Shown piece after piece: positions 32,542 to 44,577 of a DNA stretch of 64,000 nt. Both the position numbers and the translations under genes were made by a program. Below the pieces are notes generated by a model. It made no database searches, was not told the DNA's origin, and saw nothing but the letters and a program-made list of their open reading frames with translations. Positions within the stretch are counted from its first letter, which is position 1. Each line of letters begins with the position of its first letter. This DNA comes from Ustilaginoidea virens (taxonomy: Eukaryota > Ascomycota > Sordariomycetes > Hypocreales > Clavicipitaceae), in NCBI RefSeq assembly GCF_000687475.1, contig NC_057317.1, forward strand, positions 682,001 through 746,000. Direction: 5' to 3'.

Positions 32542-33892
32542 TGTGCCTGAGTTGGCAGACGAAGAAGTTTGCTGTGTGGAACCAGCAAAGAAGTTCGAGG
32601 TTTGAGTTGGGGGGGGGGGGGGGGGGGGCTGTTGGCTGCCTTGATGCCTTAGGTTGTAAGATGCTGGCTGGAGCCTCGGCCGAGAAAACGCTGGCCCAAG
32701 GGAAATTGAAAGGGACTTAGTAAGCCAACTAGTAACTATGAGCATCTCATGCACCTACGCGGGTTGATGGCGCAGAGTCCAGACTTTTGACCCCAGATAG
32801 TCCAGAGTCCGTACTATCAATGTATGCCAGATGCCTCCTCTGCCTTCTAATTCTTAACCCATCGAAGTACCTGGGTACCGAAGAAGAGACAGATTAGTAA
32901 ATACGTAGTACGCCAACCACACCTGAACTGGGCAAGTCGTTTGCCATTCCACCCATGAACGAACCCACTCTGGGGATTGGCAAACGCATGTCATGGTCTG
33001 ACTGTTGACAGCTGTTTCAGATCGCTGGCGGCTAGTTTTGGGGACTGGCACGGGGAGTACCAGGTAGGAGGTTGGTAGGTCATTTAGTCTAGAAACTCCG
33101 TGCGGTCTGGTCTGTACCCGAGGCAGATGTCGTCATGGCATCGAGTTGAAGGCCGTTTCAAAATTCCTTTCAACCATCGATTTAGCTCATCCATCTACCA
33201 GGAATAACTGGTTAAGGAGGTAGAGACGTATCGTATCGTTGATCTGTGCATTTATCTACCAGCAGACCAACCTACGAATCATGCAGCCAGAACTGTCCGT
33301 GCTAAGCAATGATTGGGCAAGAGGGATCCGCTTGCTCCTTCCCCAACGGACCAGACCCCTGGCCGGTAGCACATGGCACTCAGGATCCAAGAATCAGGAT
33401 GATGGAGGGAATCAGGGATGGGTTGACTGCAACCTTGTCCCGGCTACCGGCCGGCGGCGGCCACAAGCAGCTCCTTTGGTGGTCGGTCTCTTGACAGTTC
33501 CAGGGCTCGAATCTTGGTTTTGATTGCCTGGTTTGATCAATTCGCCCCGATCCGTTTCACGAGCGCCTCACTGTGACGCGCTGCTTTCTCTGCCGTCACG
33601 AGTAGTCTGCTCCCCCTTCCGGGCTGCTCCCAGCCAACTGCCTAATGTACCAGACCAGCTCCTAGCTACTAGGTGCTAGTGGCCTTTGCCCGCGCTGAGT
33701 GGGCGCTTGGGCCGGGGCTGGGGCTTGGTTAAAGCTGGTCAGGCTTCTCTGCAGCGGATTTCCTTTTCAATTGTTCCCCGCTCAACCAGCCGTGAGCCCT
33801 CGGAACGTTCACTGGTTGCTAGCCCCCCGATGCAAGCAAGCTAGGCTCCAAAAGGGGCCCAAACGCAGCTGCTGCCATGGCTCAGGCCGCCA

Positions 33893-33925
<33 letters not shown>

Positions 33926-34736
33926 AAGGAAAAAAGAAAGAGAGGGATGAGAGAGAAAAAGGACAAAAAAGAGAGAAGAGAGGGACGGACGGCTTGTTAT
34001 ATAGCACTTCAACACTTTGGCCTGGCCGTTGCCATGCCCGTGGCCCGCGCGCCTTCAATTTCAATCCTAACTGCTGAGTCCTGACCTCGAGACATCAATT
34101 CGTTCCCATTTCCGAACCTCGTCGGCTTTGCTCTTCTTTTCCTTTCTCCCACCCGCCTTTGTCCGCCTCGCTCATATCCCCGCCTCGGACACGCCTTCGC
34201 CTGAACCGGTACATGCCATCGTACATGGACGGAGGTTTCGAAATTTCGCCGGCCGGTGCACATTCGTCGAACGTTGCCAGCCTAGCTCTGGACCTACCGT
34301 AGTCTCGAAAAGAGGACAGAACAAGAACAACCTTGGCCGTCGAGCGCCGTGCCAACACCTGGCCATCCCCTGGCCATCCCCAGGCATGGCGGTGCAGGTT
34401 TGAAGCTCTCCAAGCTAATCGCTAATCGGAATAAAGACCTGTTGGAGTGCTGCATCGTGCTGCATCGTGCTGCATCTTGTCAGACTCGGTCTGCAAATCC
34501 TTGCCCGTCCGTCACCTTTGCTGTCTGCGGCACCTGCAGCGCAGTGCAGCACAGGTCCGTCCAAAGGGCGACTCCAGACAGACGGCCCTCCCCTCGGCTC
34601 GAGACGCTCAGTGCTGTGAGTGACCCCCGGGGGCCAGCGCTGGGTTGCAGGCTCAGGAGAGACGACGGGAACACCGCAGCTTGACCACAATTGGATCAAA
34701 CATAAAATCACCAGCACCAGACAAGACAGCCTCGAG
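32542..34736. other. 2.2-kb divergent intergenic region BET2 / RhoGAP
   Basis: Contains a run of 20 G at 32609-32628, an A run of about 28 near 33895-33922, and tandem TGCTGCATCG-type copies at about 34449-34475. No coding sequence is recognised; it probably includes a long RhoGAP leader. Confidence 0.55.
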
Positions 34737-37331
34737 ATGGGACGCAAAGCGGCGCCCCAGCCACTGGGCCTGGCGCTGGGCGTGGGCGAGGCCCAGGGCG
34801 GCGGCTCCAGCTCCAGATCCAACGGCGACGCCGCCAACGCCGCCAACGCCGCCAACGCCGCCGCCAGCTCTGCGACGCACGTGGAGGTGCCAGCGTTTGG
34901 GGCCTGGGCTTCTCCTTCTCCTGCCAGGTCCAGGTGTCCGGTTTCCCTGCAAGCCCAGCAGCCATCCCCGCCGCAGCCATCGCCATCGCCATCGCCATCG
35001 CCATCGCCGTCGCCGTCCCCGTCGTCGCCGTCGTCGCCATCACAGCCATCGCTGCGCTTGTTGCACCCCTCAAGGCCCTCACCCACCCTGACCAGTCGCT
35101 TCGCCGTTACAAAGAAACCATCAGCCCAGACGGCAGCCCAGACGGCAGCCCAGACGTCAGCAGCACAGACGGGCAAAGGAGGCAGGCATACAGACATCGT
35201 GCCTGATAACGCCGACTTGCCGCCCGCCAGTCGCCCACCGCAGCTGCAGCTACACCAGCAACCATCCCGCGACAACCTTTCGCCCAGCTGGCCTTCCCCT
35301 GCCCTGTCGCCGTACTACGACCAACCTCCAGCGTCTCCGTCACCTGCTTGTCCTCCTCCGCTTCGCAACGCCTCCACGGAAACGAGCCAGCGGCCAGCAA
35401 CCAAGGGCGGCCTTTTCCACTTCAACAAATCCGCCTCCAAGGCTTTGAATCAGCTGCACCGTCCCACCTTGCCCCATACCGGCTTGCATGAACACTTGCT
35501 TTCCAGGAATCTTGACGGGAGATCTGGCCCAGAGTCTGGAGGTACGGCATCCTCAAAATCAAGACCCACAGCGCCAAACGTCAAGCGGGCACGGGCACGG
35601 GCACGGGCACAGGACAGGACGCGCTCTGCCACCTGATGGCAACAGCCAATGCACATCATCACCTTGCATCTCCTGTTTCCTGTCTCTCATCCCAGTTCCC
35701 CCCTCACCCGCCCCTACCCGCCCCTCCTTCTCCCAGGTGTCGCGTTTTGGCGCTGTTGACTGACCATCATACTCGCACTGCTAGGCTCTCCGTATGCGCA
35801 CGATCCCTCCCAAGGACCTCGCCCTCCGATTCCCTCACGCTCCGAGTTGTCCTTGTCCTCCTCCGCCGAATTCGAAAATACGACAGCCGCCTCGCCAGCG
35901 ACCAAAAAGAGGAGCAAGTCAAAGTCGTTCGCCCTGCTGAGCCGCAGAAAGTCCAACAGAGACAAAGGCCACAATACCACCGCGCAGGCTATTTCGAGAC
36001 CCCTTCCCGCCGCATTCAGCCAATCCGACTACAACGATTGGCCTGCTCCTCTTCGGACCGCTCCCCTTGCCCAAGACCGAGAGTTTCGAGACATGAGCTC
36101 TAGCACTCGAAACCGATCGGAGGACCGGGCAGCTGATCGCGACTGGTCTCGAGACAGGGAGAGGGGTCCCCTGCCGTCGTCCTTGAAAGACAATGGCTCC
36201 TTCTTCAGCGGGCTGAGGAATTCGTCCACCAAGGCCGCGGATATGATTAGCAAAGGTCTTTTCGGCAAAAACTCTAGGAGCGGAAGTACGACGGAACGGG
36301 AACCTCTTGTGGACGACGAACACTACGTTCTGAAAGTTATCAATCTACCATTGGTCGAACAGACACGGAGAACCCGAATTTCGAGACGGCTGGAGAGTTC
36401 CCGGGATAAAACAGAGTTTTGGATGCCAGCTTTCCCATGGCGGGCTATCGACTACCTCAACTACAAAGGCTGTGACGTGGAAGGATTATACAGAGTCCCA
36501 GGAAGCGGTCCGCAGATCAAAAAGTGGCAAAGGAAATTTGACGAACGTATGAACCAGCCCTTTCCCAACTCTGCTCCCTCCCAGCGCAGTCTCTTGAACA
36601 AGCCGCAAACCTGCTAACTCGGCACCACAGACCACGACGTCAATCTATTGGAACAAGACAACCTATACGATATCAACATTATTGGCTCAATGCTGAAAGC
36701 ATGGTTGCGAGAATTGCCCGACGAATTGTTCCCTAAAGAGGCGCAAGATCGAATAGCTCGAGAGTGCTCAGGGGCCACAGAAGTACCGCAAATGCTCGTC
36801 GACGAGCTCTCCAACTTGTCGCCTTTCAAGTACTACTTGCTCTTTGCCATTACATGCCATCTCAGTCTTCTCCTGGCCCACTCGGACAAGAACAAGATGG
36901 ACTTTCGAAATCTATGCATATGCTTCCAACCTTGCATGAAAATAGACGCCTTCTGTTTCAGATTTCTGGTGTGTGATTGGAGAAATTGCTGGAAGGGCTG
37001 CAAGAATGAGGCCAAGTACATTGAGGAAGAATACAGGCTGTTTGATCAACCACCGCCCAAAGGTATTTCGGAACCCAACGGCCCATCCCGGAGCGATGAA
37101 CAGAACGATGGCCAACAACGACATTTGCGCGACAAAAGCAAGCCATGCAATCCTGGCAGGGAAGAAAAATACCGCCAGCACCAGTTCTCCGACTCCAACG
37201 CCAGCGTGGCTTCGAAGGAGTCATCCATTTCCACCGTGCTCACCACCAATAGCGAGCGCGAGACTCCCGAGAGAGCGAGAGATCTCCGTCCCCTATCGCC
37301 CATCAAACCATTGTCCCCCATCGGCTTCTAG
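34737..37331 (+). CDS. RhoGAP-domain protein
   Basis: Predicted GTPase-activating protein for a Rho-family GTPase, acting in polarity or cell-wall signalling. Three exons: 34737-35541, 35785-36546 and 36631-37331, 755 residues. The first intron is long for this window (243 nt; donor GTACGG, CTGAC branch, acceptor TAG); the second is 84 nt with donor GTATGA and a CTAAC branch. The N-terminal half is low complexity (Ala/Asn repeats, Ser-Pro repeats, Gln/Thr repeats) and likely disordered. The RhoGAP domain spans roughly residues 470-680: VEGLYRVPGSG carries the arginine finger, then HDVNLLEQDNLYDIN, LKAWLRELPDELFPK and MDFRNLCICFQPCMKI. A serine-rich tail with SPIKPLSPIGF may be phosphorylated. 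The exact GTPase target is unknown. Confidence 0.88.
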
Positions 37332-38583
37332 GAAAGCGAGGGTTAAGGAAGGGTATACGGATCCCTGGTGGACTGGGCGCCATTCTTTCCCAGACGCGCG
37401 AACTCAATGCAGGGCGCAGTCCGAGTTTTTGCCATCATTTCTCCATTTGCATTGCATGATGACGATTGCTTCCACCCCTCTCGTTTCATCAACATGTGCA
37501 AGCTTTCATCTCGGTCGCCGACCATCGGATTCGAGGGCTCTCTTTTCTTAATCTTGACCCTTTGCTGCAGATATGAGTTTGTTCCATGGCGGATAAATAT
37601 TCTTTGATCGGACACGGCTTGGCCTAATTCGTGTGGGCTGCTTTATACCCCTTTGTCTCGGCAACTCAGATGGTAGCGGTGGATGTGTTGTGTTGGCTGG
37701 CCTCTTTTATCTTTATGCCCCCTCTCCCTCGCCCGATAGTGAACTTCCCTGTTCAAATTCACATCACTTTTCATCTTGGTTTCATTTTCTGCTCGGGGGT
37801 CCCAGCTACAGATGTGGTTTGTGGTATAGGCCCAGATCCCCTTCACCGCTGTTTGTTGGCTTTGAAACAACGCCAACAAGAAGCCGCCGAGCGTGTTTGA
37901 CCTTGGGGTGTTTTGCGGAGCTGTGACAGAGCGGTATGTTTTTTGTTTTTTTTTTGTTTTTTTGCTTGATGGACTCGTTGCATAAAGCCGGGAAGTTGAA
38001 GCTGTTATTTTTTCGCCTTTGAGTGCAGAATGCTAAAAGATTTTTTTCTTTTTCTTTTTCTTCCTTTTTTTTTTTTTCCTTTTTTTGTGGGAGCCGGGGT
38101 TTGGAGGCAGGATGCCTCGTGTACAAATAGAGGCTTTGCGAATCTCAAGCAGGTTGTTTTCACACATGCGAATCAATCAGGGACTGCTGTCCAAGACCTG
38201 GGCGTAAGCCAGAGAAGAGGAGTGAAAAGGCTCTTTGATGAAAACGTGACATTAGCCTGGCCTGGACTGTGTCCAGTCTACCAAGATTCGGGTTTTTTTT
38301 TTCCTTTTCCCTCCCGAGGACCTCGTGACGAAGGACGACTTGCAATCCAACTCCCAACCCCGAACTCCGGATATGAAAGACGAAGCTCAACCCAAGAGCA
38401 AGACCAGCAAACAGCAAGAGCAACAGCAACAGCAACAGCAAGAGCAACAGCAACAGCACACGCAAGAACAAGAACAAGTCTTCCCCCTTGGCCGGTTCGT
38501 CCTCGCACCGCTGATGTCACATTGGGACCCAAAAAAAAAAAAAAAAAAAAGCTTCGTACATGTTCTGGACCTGCCGCTGCAGT
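37332..38583. other. Convergent intergenic region RhoGAP / RRS1
   Basis: 1.25 kb of 3' sequence. It has T-rich runs near 38040-38090, a CAGCAA-type array at about 38411-38458 and an A run at about 38530-38549. Open frames spanning these repeats are artefacts. Confidence 0.55.
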
Positions 38584-39183
38584 CTATCCTCGCTTCCCAG
38601 AAGCTCCAGCCGCCGAGTCTTTCAAGTTTTTGCGCATTCTTCTCTCGTTACGCCTTACGCGCTCCTTTCTCTCCCTGCGTCCGTCGCCTCTGATGCTCGT
38701 GCCCTCCTTCCGCTTGCGCTCGGCTTCCATGTCCACCTCGACGATGGGGTCATCCTCGCCCTTCTTGTTGAGAGCCTTGTAGCCCCACTTCCTCTTCCAC
38801 TCGCCCGAGGCCTCGTCGTAGGCCAGGTTCCTCCGCTGCTCCCGCGTCTTGGGCTTGATGCCCTTCTTTTCCGCGAAGCGCTGCCACTTGGTCTGCGCCT
38901 TGGCCTGGGGCAGCGGCTTTTCGCGGGGCAGGGCGGTGGCGGGCGGGGGCAGAGAGAGGAGGACGCCGTCCTTGGTGGAGGAGATGGGGCAGGTGGTGAG
39001 GAGCTGGTTTATGAGCGACTGGGCGCCGTCGCGGGCGACCTCGGCGAGGGACTGCTCCAGGGAGTCGTGGTCCAGGGTGATTGCGTTGGGGTCCTGGGCG
39101 AGGAGGAGGCCGAGATCGAAGGTGTACGGCGTGGGCTTGTCGACTGCGACGGGCAGCTTGGCCCGTTGGCTGGGGAGGGTCAT
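38584..39183 (-). CDS. RRS1: Ribosome biogenesis regulatory protein Rrs1
   Basis: Nucleolar factor that, with Rpf2, brings 5S RNP into pre-60S particles. Single exon, 199 residues, near the yeast length (203). Diagnostic segments are PTPYTFDLGLLLAQDPN, LPREKPLPQAKAQTKWQRFAEKKGI with KPKTREQRRNLAYDE, and GEWKRKWGYKALNK, all in the expected order; the C-terminus is strongly basic (RRERKERVRRNERRMRKN) as usual. It is divergent from mitoribosomal S29 with about 670 bp between start codons. Confidence 0.96.
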   Translation of the reverse strand: MTLPSQRAKLPVAVDKPTPYTFDLGLLLAQDPNAITLDHDSLEQSLAEVARDGAQSLINQLLTTCPISSTKDGVLLSLPPPATALPREKPLPQAKAQTKWQRFAEKKGIKPKTREQRRNLAYDEASGEWKRKWGYKALNKKGEDDPIVEVDMEAERKRKEGTSIRGDGRRERKERVRRNERRMRKNLKDSAAGASGKRG

Positions 39184-39851
39184 GGTGCGGAGCGGTGCGT
39201 GGGGGCCGAGCTGATGGGAACTCGAGGCGCCAGATCAGACGGGGGCAGGTATGGCTGTGCAAGAGAAAAAGCAACAGGCCGTGGTGTTGTGATGTGATGT
39301 GATGTGATGTGTTGTTGTCGTTGTCGTTTTGTTGTTGTTGTTGTGTTGCATTGGGCTGGCGGCGACCAAAAACGGGCTGTTCTAGTACGAGGTCAAAGTC
39401 TGCTTTTTTTGTAATTTTATCTCCATCTTCCCGGTCTGGGACGTTGATAAGCGCGATAACGAGTTTCTAGTTGGGGTGGGGGGGGGGGGGGGGGGCGGCG
39501 TTGCGTCTAGCGGCAATGGGTCGAGGCCAAACCTTTTTCCGAAGCCCGATTGATTTTCTTCCCTCGCTGCAACGCCGGCTCGCCGCTACCGAGACCCCGG
39601 CCAATGAGCAGCTGCAAATTGATGGCACGCCTGGAGCTTTTTGTCCCTTTTCCTTCCCTTCCACCCCCCAAGAGCAAGCTTGTTCGTCCAACGCGGCGCG
39701 CAATCCACAGCCTGGTCGACCGATGACCCTCCGTGCGACACTCGCGCCCCCGTCCGTGAAAGCTGCGCTTGGAAGAAAACCGCGGACCAGACACCCGCAC
39801 CCGCACCCGCACCCGCAACCGCTCCCGCTCCCGCACCCGCTATAGCTCGCC
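39184..39851. promoter_or_regulatory. Divergent promoter region RRS1 / mitoribosomal S29
   Basis: Both products serve ribosomes (cytosolic assembly and mitochondrial). The region carries TGATG repeats (about 39287-39312), GTTGTT repeats, a G run (about 39479-39495) and CCCGCA repeats (about 39797-39840) just before the S29 start. No classical promoter box is obvious. Confidence 0.5.
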
Positions 39852-39892
39852 ATGGCCTCGTCGGCGACGGCCTCGCTCCGCGGCCTCGTCCG

Positions 39893-39926
<34 letters not shown>

Positions 39927-41432
39927 GCGGCGTCCTCGTCCATGCCCGTCGCGCCTCGCCTCCATCCCGCCTTCTCCCTCCCGCGAGCCTCCTTCTCGAC
40001 CAGCCACCCCGTCGCCGCCGCGCCGCCTCCCACCATCCGCAGCCGGCGGGACCTGCCCCACAAGGTGAAGAAGACGTTCAAGAAGAGGGCCGTGGCCGTG
40101 GCCGTCAAGAAGCCCGGCCCGGGGGAGCGCAAGGCCTTCCGCAAGCGCATCCAGCTCAGCAACAACAACGCCCTCCCCGTCCAGGGCCTCGAGGACATGG
40201 GCCCGGACACCCTGGCCCGGCCCGAGAGCAGGGGCAGCATGGTGGCCGTCCCGGACAGGGTGGTGGACCAGCTGAGAGCCCTCGAGGCATTCAAGACGAC
40301 GCAGACGTGGAGCCTGTTCAGACGGCCGCACTTCCTGGTGAGGGACGAGACGGTCCGGCTGGTGGGCCGGATGCAGGCTTCGCTGGACGCCAAGGACTCG
40401 CTCAAGTGCGTGCTTACCGGCAGCAAGTTGTCGGGGAAAAGCCTGGTGATGCTGCAGGCCATGGCGCACGCTCTGATCAACGGCTGGGTTGTTGTGCACA
40501 TTCCCGAAGGTGAGAGCACGACTTGCTTCTTCTTTTTCTTCTTCTTCTTCATCTTCTTCTTCTTCTTTATGTTGCCGTTGCAGCCCCCCCCTCCCCCCGA
40601 GCTGATGGCGTCCCGACGAGCCGCTGACCTCTGCTGCTGCTCCTCGCCAGGCCAGGACCTTAGCAACGGAAACACCGAGTACGCGGCCATCGAGGGCACC
40701 GCGCCCCCGCAGTTCTCCCAGCCCGTCTACTGCCTCAGGCTCCTCCAAAACATCCACAAGGCCAACCAAGCGGTTCTCGCAACGCTTCCCCTGAGGCAGG
40801 ACTGGTCCCGCCTGGCCGCGCACCTCCACAGGAACGCCACCCTGGCCGACCTCGTCCTCAGCGCCAAGGAAAGCGAGTACGCCTGGCCTACCCTCCACGC
40901 CCTGTGGACCGAGCTCACCCAGCCTGGCCAGCCCCCCGTTCTGCTCGCCCTCGATGGCCTCGCGCACGTGAACAAGGTCAGCGCGTACCGCGACCCCCTG
41001 TTCAACCCCGTGCACTCCCACCAGCTCTCGCTCGTCCGCCTCTTCGTGGACGCGCTCTCGGGCAAGACCAGGCTGCCCAACGGTGGCGCCGTGGTCGCCG
41101 CCACGTCCGAGAACAACACCCACCGCCACCCGTCGCAGGAACTGGTCCTGTCGCAGCTGGAGGCTGGCCAGGCCGGTCGCCAAGTCCCCCAGCCAGACCC
41201 CTATGAGCGCAACTACGACGAGCGCGTCTACAGCGCCCTCAAAAACAGCCACGTCATCAGAGTCGGCGGCGTGTCCAAGGACGAGGGCAGGGTTCTTATG
41301 GAATACTGGGCTTCGAGCGGGATGCTGCGTAGCGTTCTAGACTCTAGAGTCGTGGCGGAGAAGTGGGCGCTTGGCGGTCATGGCATTGTCGGGGAGATGG
41401 AAAGAGCCGCGTTGATGACCATGAGGATCTAG
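39852..41432 (+). CDS. RSM23: Mitochondrial small-subunit ribosomal protein mS29 (DAP3 family)
   Basis: GTP-binding mitoribosomal protein of the small subunit head. Two exons: 39852-40509 and 40651-41432, 479 residues. The intron is 141 nt, a multiple of three, and contains no stop; translated it would insert a 47-residue Phe- and Pro-rich block, so splicing (donor GTGAGA, acceptor CAG) is inferred from the continuity of HIPE with GQDLSNGNTEYA. The N-terminus, with an alanine repeat and Arg/Ser content, is a mitochondrial presequence. VRLVGRMQASLDAKDSLKCVLTG, then SKLSGKSLVMLQ provides the P-loop; LALDGLAHV is the Walker-B-like segment. The TTC array at about 40525-40566 lies in the intron. 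Confidence 0.92.
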
Positions 41433-41788
41433 AAGGGCTGACAGGGGGGGGGGCGGCTCTTAACTCGGCTGTTCGAACTTTGTATAACATGTCGCACATC
41501 ACATAGCCGGATTGTTCAAAGTCCACAAAGTGTTTTTTCCTTTGAAGTGTTTGGAGTGGTTGGTTTGCAGCATCTTTTGTATTGTTGACTCTCATAACAG
41601 CAAATGTCCTGTCTAGATCTAGATCGCATCCCCATCTTCCCCGTAACCCCTCATGATCCAGAAAACGCCGGGCAAAAAAAAAAGAAAAATAGAGGAAGAA
41701 AAAGAAAAAGAAGGAAGACAAAAAAAAAAAAAAAAAAAAAGGCTAACCATCATCCGATACCCTCACACCTTGTTTTGCCTCGATTCTC
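41433..41788. other. Convergent intergenic region S29 / MCM7
   Basis: 3' regions of both genes with an A run at about 41719-41740. No further gene seen. Confidence 0.6.
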
Positions 41789-44577
41789 TCAGCCGTCCAT
41801 GTCATCCTCGTCATCATTGCCCCCTGTAACAAATATCAACCTCGCGCCGTTGCCAGTGGTTTGCCAAACCTGCGCATGTTCATGTTAGTTCCTACTCGGC
41901 GCGTCCCAAAGACATGACAAAAGAAACAACGCAGGAGCGAGCGTTGCATTGAACTGGGACACGGGTTATCGCTTACATCTAATGTCGTGTATTCCTCCAA
42001 TGCGCTGAGCCACTGATCCTCGGTGAATCCCTTGGCAATCACGCGCTCCTTGACCTTGCGCATGCTCAGCTCAACCCCTAGGTCGTCATCCTCAGCACCA
42101 TCGGCGCGGCAAGCACCCGAGTCGGCAAGGGCCTTGACGAGGTTGTATATCCTGCTGCTCGCGTTGAGGGCGCGGCGACCATTGCCGACCTCGGCATTGA
42201 GATTCTCTTTACTGGCTTCCATGAGGCGCAGCGCCTCGTCGACATCGTCCTGAGAGACCTGGTTGCTGAAACGAAGACGGGCGAGAGCCTGCGCCAGACG
42301 GACCACGCCGAGCAGAGTCCTGGGGGTGGTGTGCGTGAACTGCTTGCCCTTCTTTTCCGCCCGCTGTTGCTGGTCTCGGAGGCGAACGTAGGTCCTGATC
42401 ATGTAGTCCGAGACGGACTCTGGGACTATGGGACGGTACGTTCGCGCCTGCGCGACGTATGAGCGGACCTCGTGCGGCGTGAAAACTACATTGTCCGTGC
42501 CAATGTCTGGGTGGCGGTTGTTCATGTGCACGAACGCAACGTGCTTGGCTAGCTGCTCGTCCGCTTCGCGAGACGGAGTATCGAGAAGAAGGAAGAGGAC
42601 GTCAAATCGAGACAGCAGGGCCGCGGGAAGATTGATGTTTTCGACGGGCGAGATTCGAGGGTTGTATCGCCCGTATACAGGGTTCGCGGCTGCCAGGATG
42701 GACGTGCGAGCGTTGAGGGTGGTGGATATGCCAGCTTTGGAAATGGAGATGGTCTGCTGTTCCATGACCTCATGGATGGCGGTCCTGTCTGTGTCGTCCA
42801 TCTTGTCAAACTCGTCGATGCAACAGATGCCGTTGTCGGCCAAGACAAGTGCACCACCTTCGAGGACCATTTCATCGGTAACGGGGTCACGCATGACGGC
42901 AGCGGTCAGCCCGACACCACTGCTTCCACGGCCCGAGGTGTAGACGCCTCGAGGAGCTACCTTGGAAATGTACTTGAGCAACTGGGATTTGGCGACCCCG
43001 GGGTCACCCATCAAGCATATGTTGAGGTCTCCACGGATCTTCATCCCATCGCCCATGGCCTTGGAGACGCCGCCGATGAGCAGCAGCAACAGAGCCTTCT
43101 TGACATCCAAATGGCCGTAGATTTCTGGCGCGATGGACTTGGCGAGCAACTCGTAGACCTGACCAGTCTGTCGATACTTGTCAATGCGACGCACCAATCG
43201 TGGGTCCACAATCATTTCGCTGTAAGCCTTTTTGTGCTGACGGACATGGTGGGCTTCCAGATATGTGTCGGTGAGAAGGCCAGCTTTCAGGGCCTTGAAT
43301 CCGGTATAGGGAGTTGGCAGAAAGATGCCCGAGATGTCCACAACATCACCCGGGTTGATTCTCCGCACCAGGCTTCCGTGGCACAAGATGGTCAACGACC
43401 GAGGAATCTGGCCGATGGGCACCTGCTCCGCCAGTTCCTGGACTTTGACCTCCTGGTATGGCAAGAATTTGGACGCTCTCGTGGAGGGGTTTAGCTGACC
43501 CTGGGACTGGTTCGCTTTGCAATCAGCAGAAGGGCAGTAGGTCAAAGGCCCGTATTGCCTATCGGTGACGGGTTGGAATATCTCGCATCCACAGCGATCG
43601 CAGGTGTAGGCGCTGACTTGCACAATCGGCTTCACGTCGGAGACGCGAGTTGCGATGGCTCTAACGGTGATGAGTCTGCCCAAATGCTCGCCTCGGACTT
43701 CACGCACGGCCAACGCCTTGGCGGGCTTGTCTGCTGTGCCGGTCCTGGGTTTGAAAACGAGGGTGTAGCGTCGTACCAGCTCGGCGGGGAACATGTCTTC
43801 TTCCAGGGTGGGATCTCGCTCCGCAGCTTCTTGCAGTTCGCGATTGCGAGCCTGTCGACGGGCCATGAGAACGTCAAGCACATCATCCTTGAAGCTGCAT
43901 TACAATTGTCAGCGACGGTTGCAGACCCCCCCGACATTAAATAGAAAGGGGCGAGGCGGGGTCGAGGCCTTCGTACTTGACATCCGTGCTAGGCTGTGGC
44001 ATGGAGTTGTCGACGGCTCTGGAAAGGATTTCAACATAGTGCTTCGTGTTCATCTCGAGGCTATCCAGCAAGTGTAACGGCTCGTCACTTTGGCTTTCCC
44101 ACTGAAGGAGCCTGGTTAGATTCCGAAGCCACGGCGCCCTGGGCGGTTTCACTTACAGTGGCAAGGTCATCCAAATCAACGGTGAGTTCGTCAATTGACC
44201 TATCAGCCAGGTTTTGCAGGAGTTCTTTGTATTTGTACTGGGAAGTTCGTGGGCGCTTGTTTTGCTCTCGCCGGCGGCGGCTTGCTTCGTCATCATCTTG
44301 GTCCATCAAGTCGTCCTCATCGGTCAAGTCATCTTCATCGATTGTTATGTCTCCCATTGCGGTAGCAATGGTGTGCTCGGGAGACGTTTTGAAGCCCTTG
44401 AGAAACTCCTCAAAGCCAGCTGCGAGGCTTTAGCGTCAATGGACTGGAGCAGCCTGGGAGCAGCCTGGGAGCAAGCTGCACAACAAATGGCAAATGCGAG
44501 AAGCGGGTGGCGAGGGCCGGGGACCAACCTTGCTGAGTTTCGTACTCGACCGGAGCCTTGAATTCGCGGAGTGCCAT
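41789..44577 (-). CDS. MCM7: DNA replication licensing factor Mcm7
   Basis: Subunit of the Mcm2-7 replicative helicase. Five exons on the minus strand: 44577-44529, 44419-44157, 44101-43977, 43894-41977 and 41869-41789; 811 residues, the usual fungal length. Splicing joins [16 protein letters not shown] to [21 protein letters not shown] to WESQSDEP, and STDV to [10 protein letters not shown]. The zinc motif is [10 protein letters not shown] with [10 protein letters not shown]. Walker A is [13 protein letters not shown] (Lys448), Walker [11 protein letters not shown], and the arginine finger is LLSRFDVLF. The last exon of only 27 codons gives the family end [14 protein letters not shown] plus an acidic tail. 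The first intron has an uncommon donor, GTTGGT. It is divergent from PEX1. Confidence 0.95.

Noticed and set aside
32542..32754. N-terminal extension of BET2 with a polyproline run
   Set aside because: The run is coded by a 20-G homopolymer and family similarity starts at the internal MARLNTS; treated as leader.
33485..33530. A CTCGAATCTTGG stretch resembling a tRNA T-arm
   Set aside because: No pairing T-stem, anticodon arm or acceptor stem can be drawn around it.
38030..38782. A 250-codon plus-strand open frame between RhoGAP and RRS1
   Set aside because: It runs through T-, A- and CAGCAA-repeats and into the antisense of RRS1; no coherent protein.
39840..41252. A 470-codon minus-strand open frame opposite mitoribosomal S29
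   Set aside because: Shadow of a GC-rich gene; no recognisable domain, and the sense frame is a clear DAP3/S29 protein.
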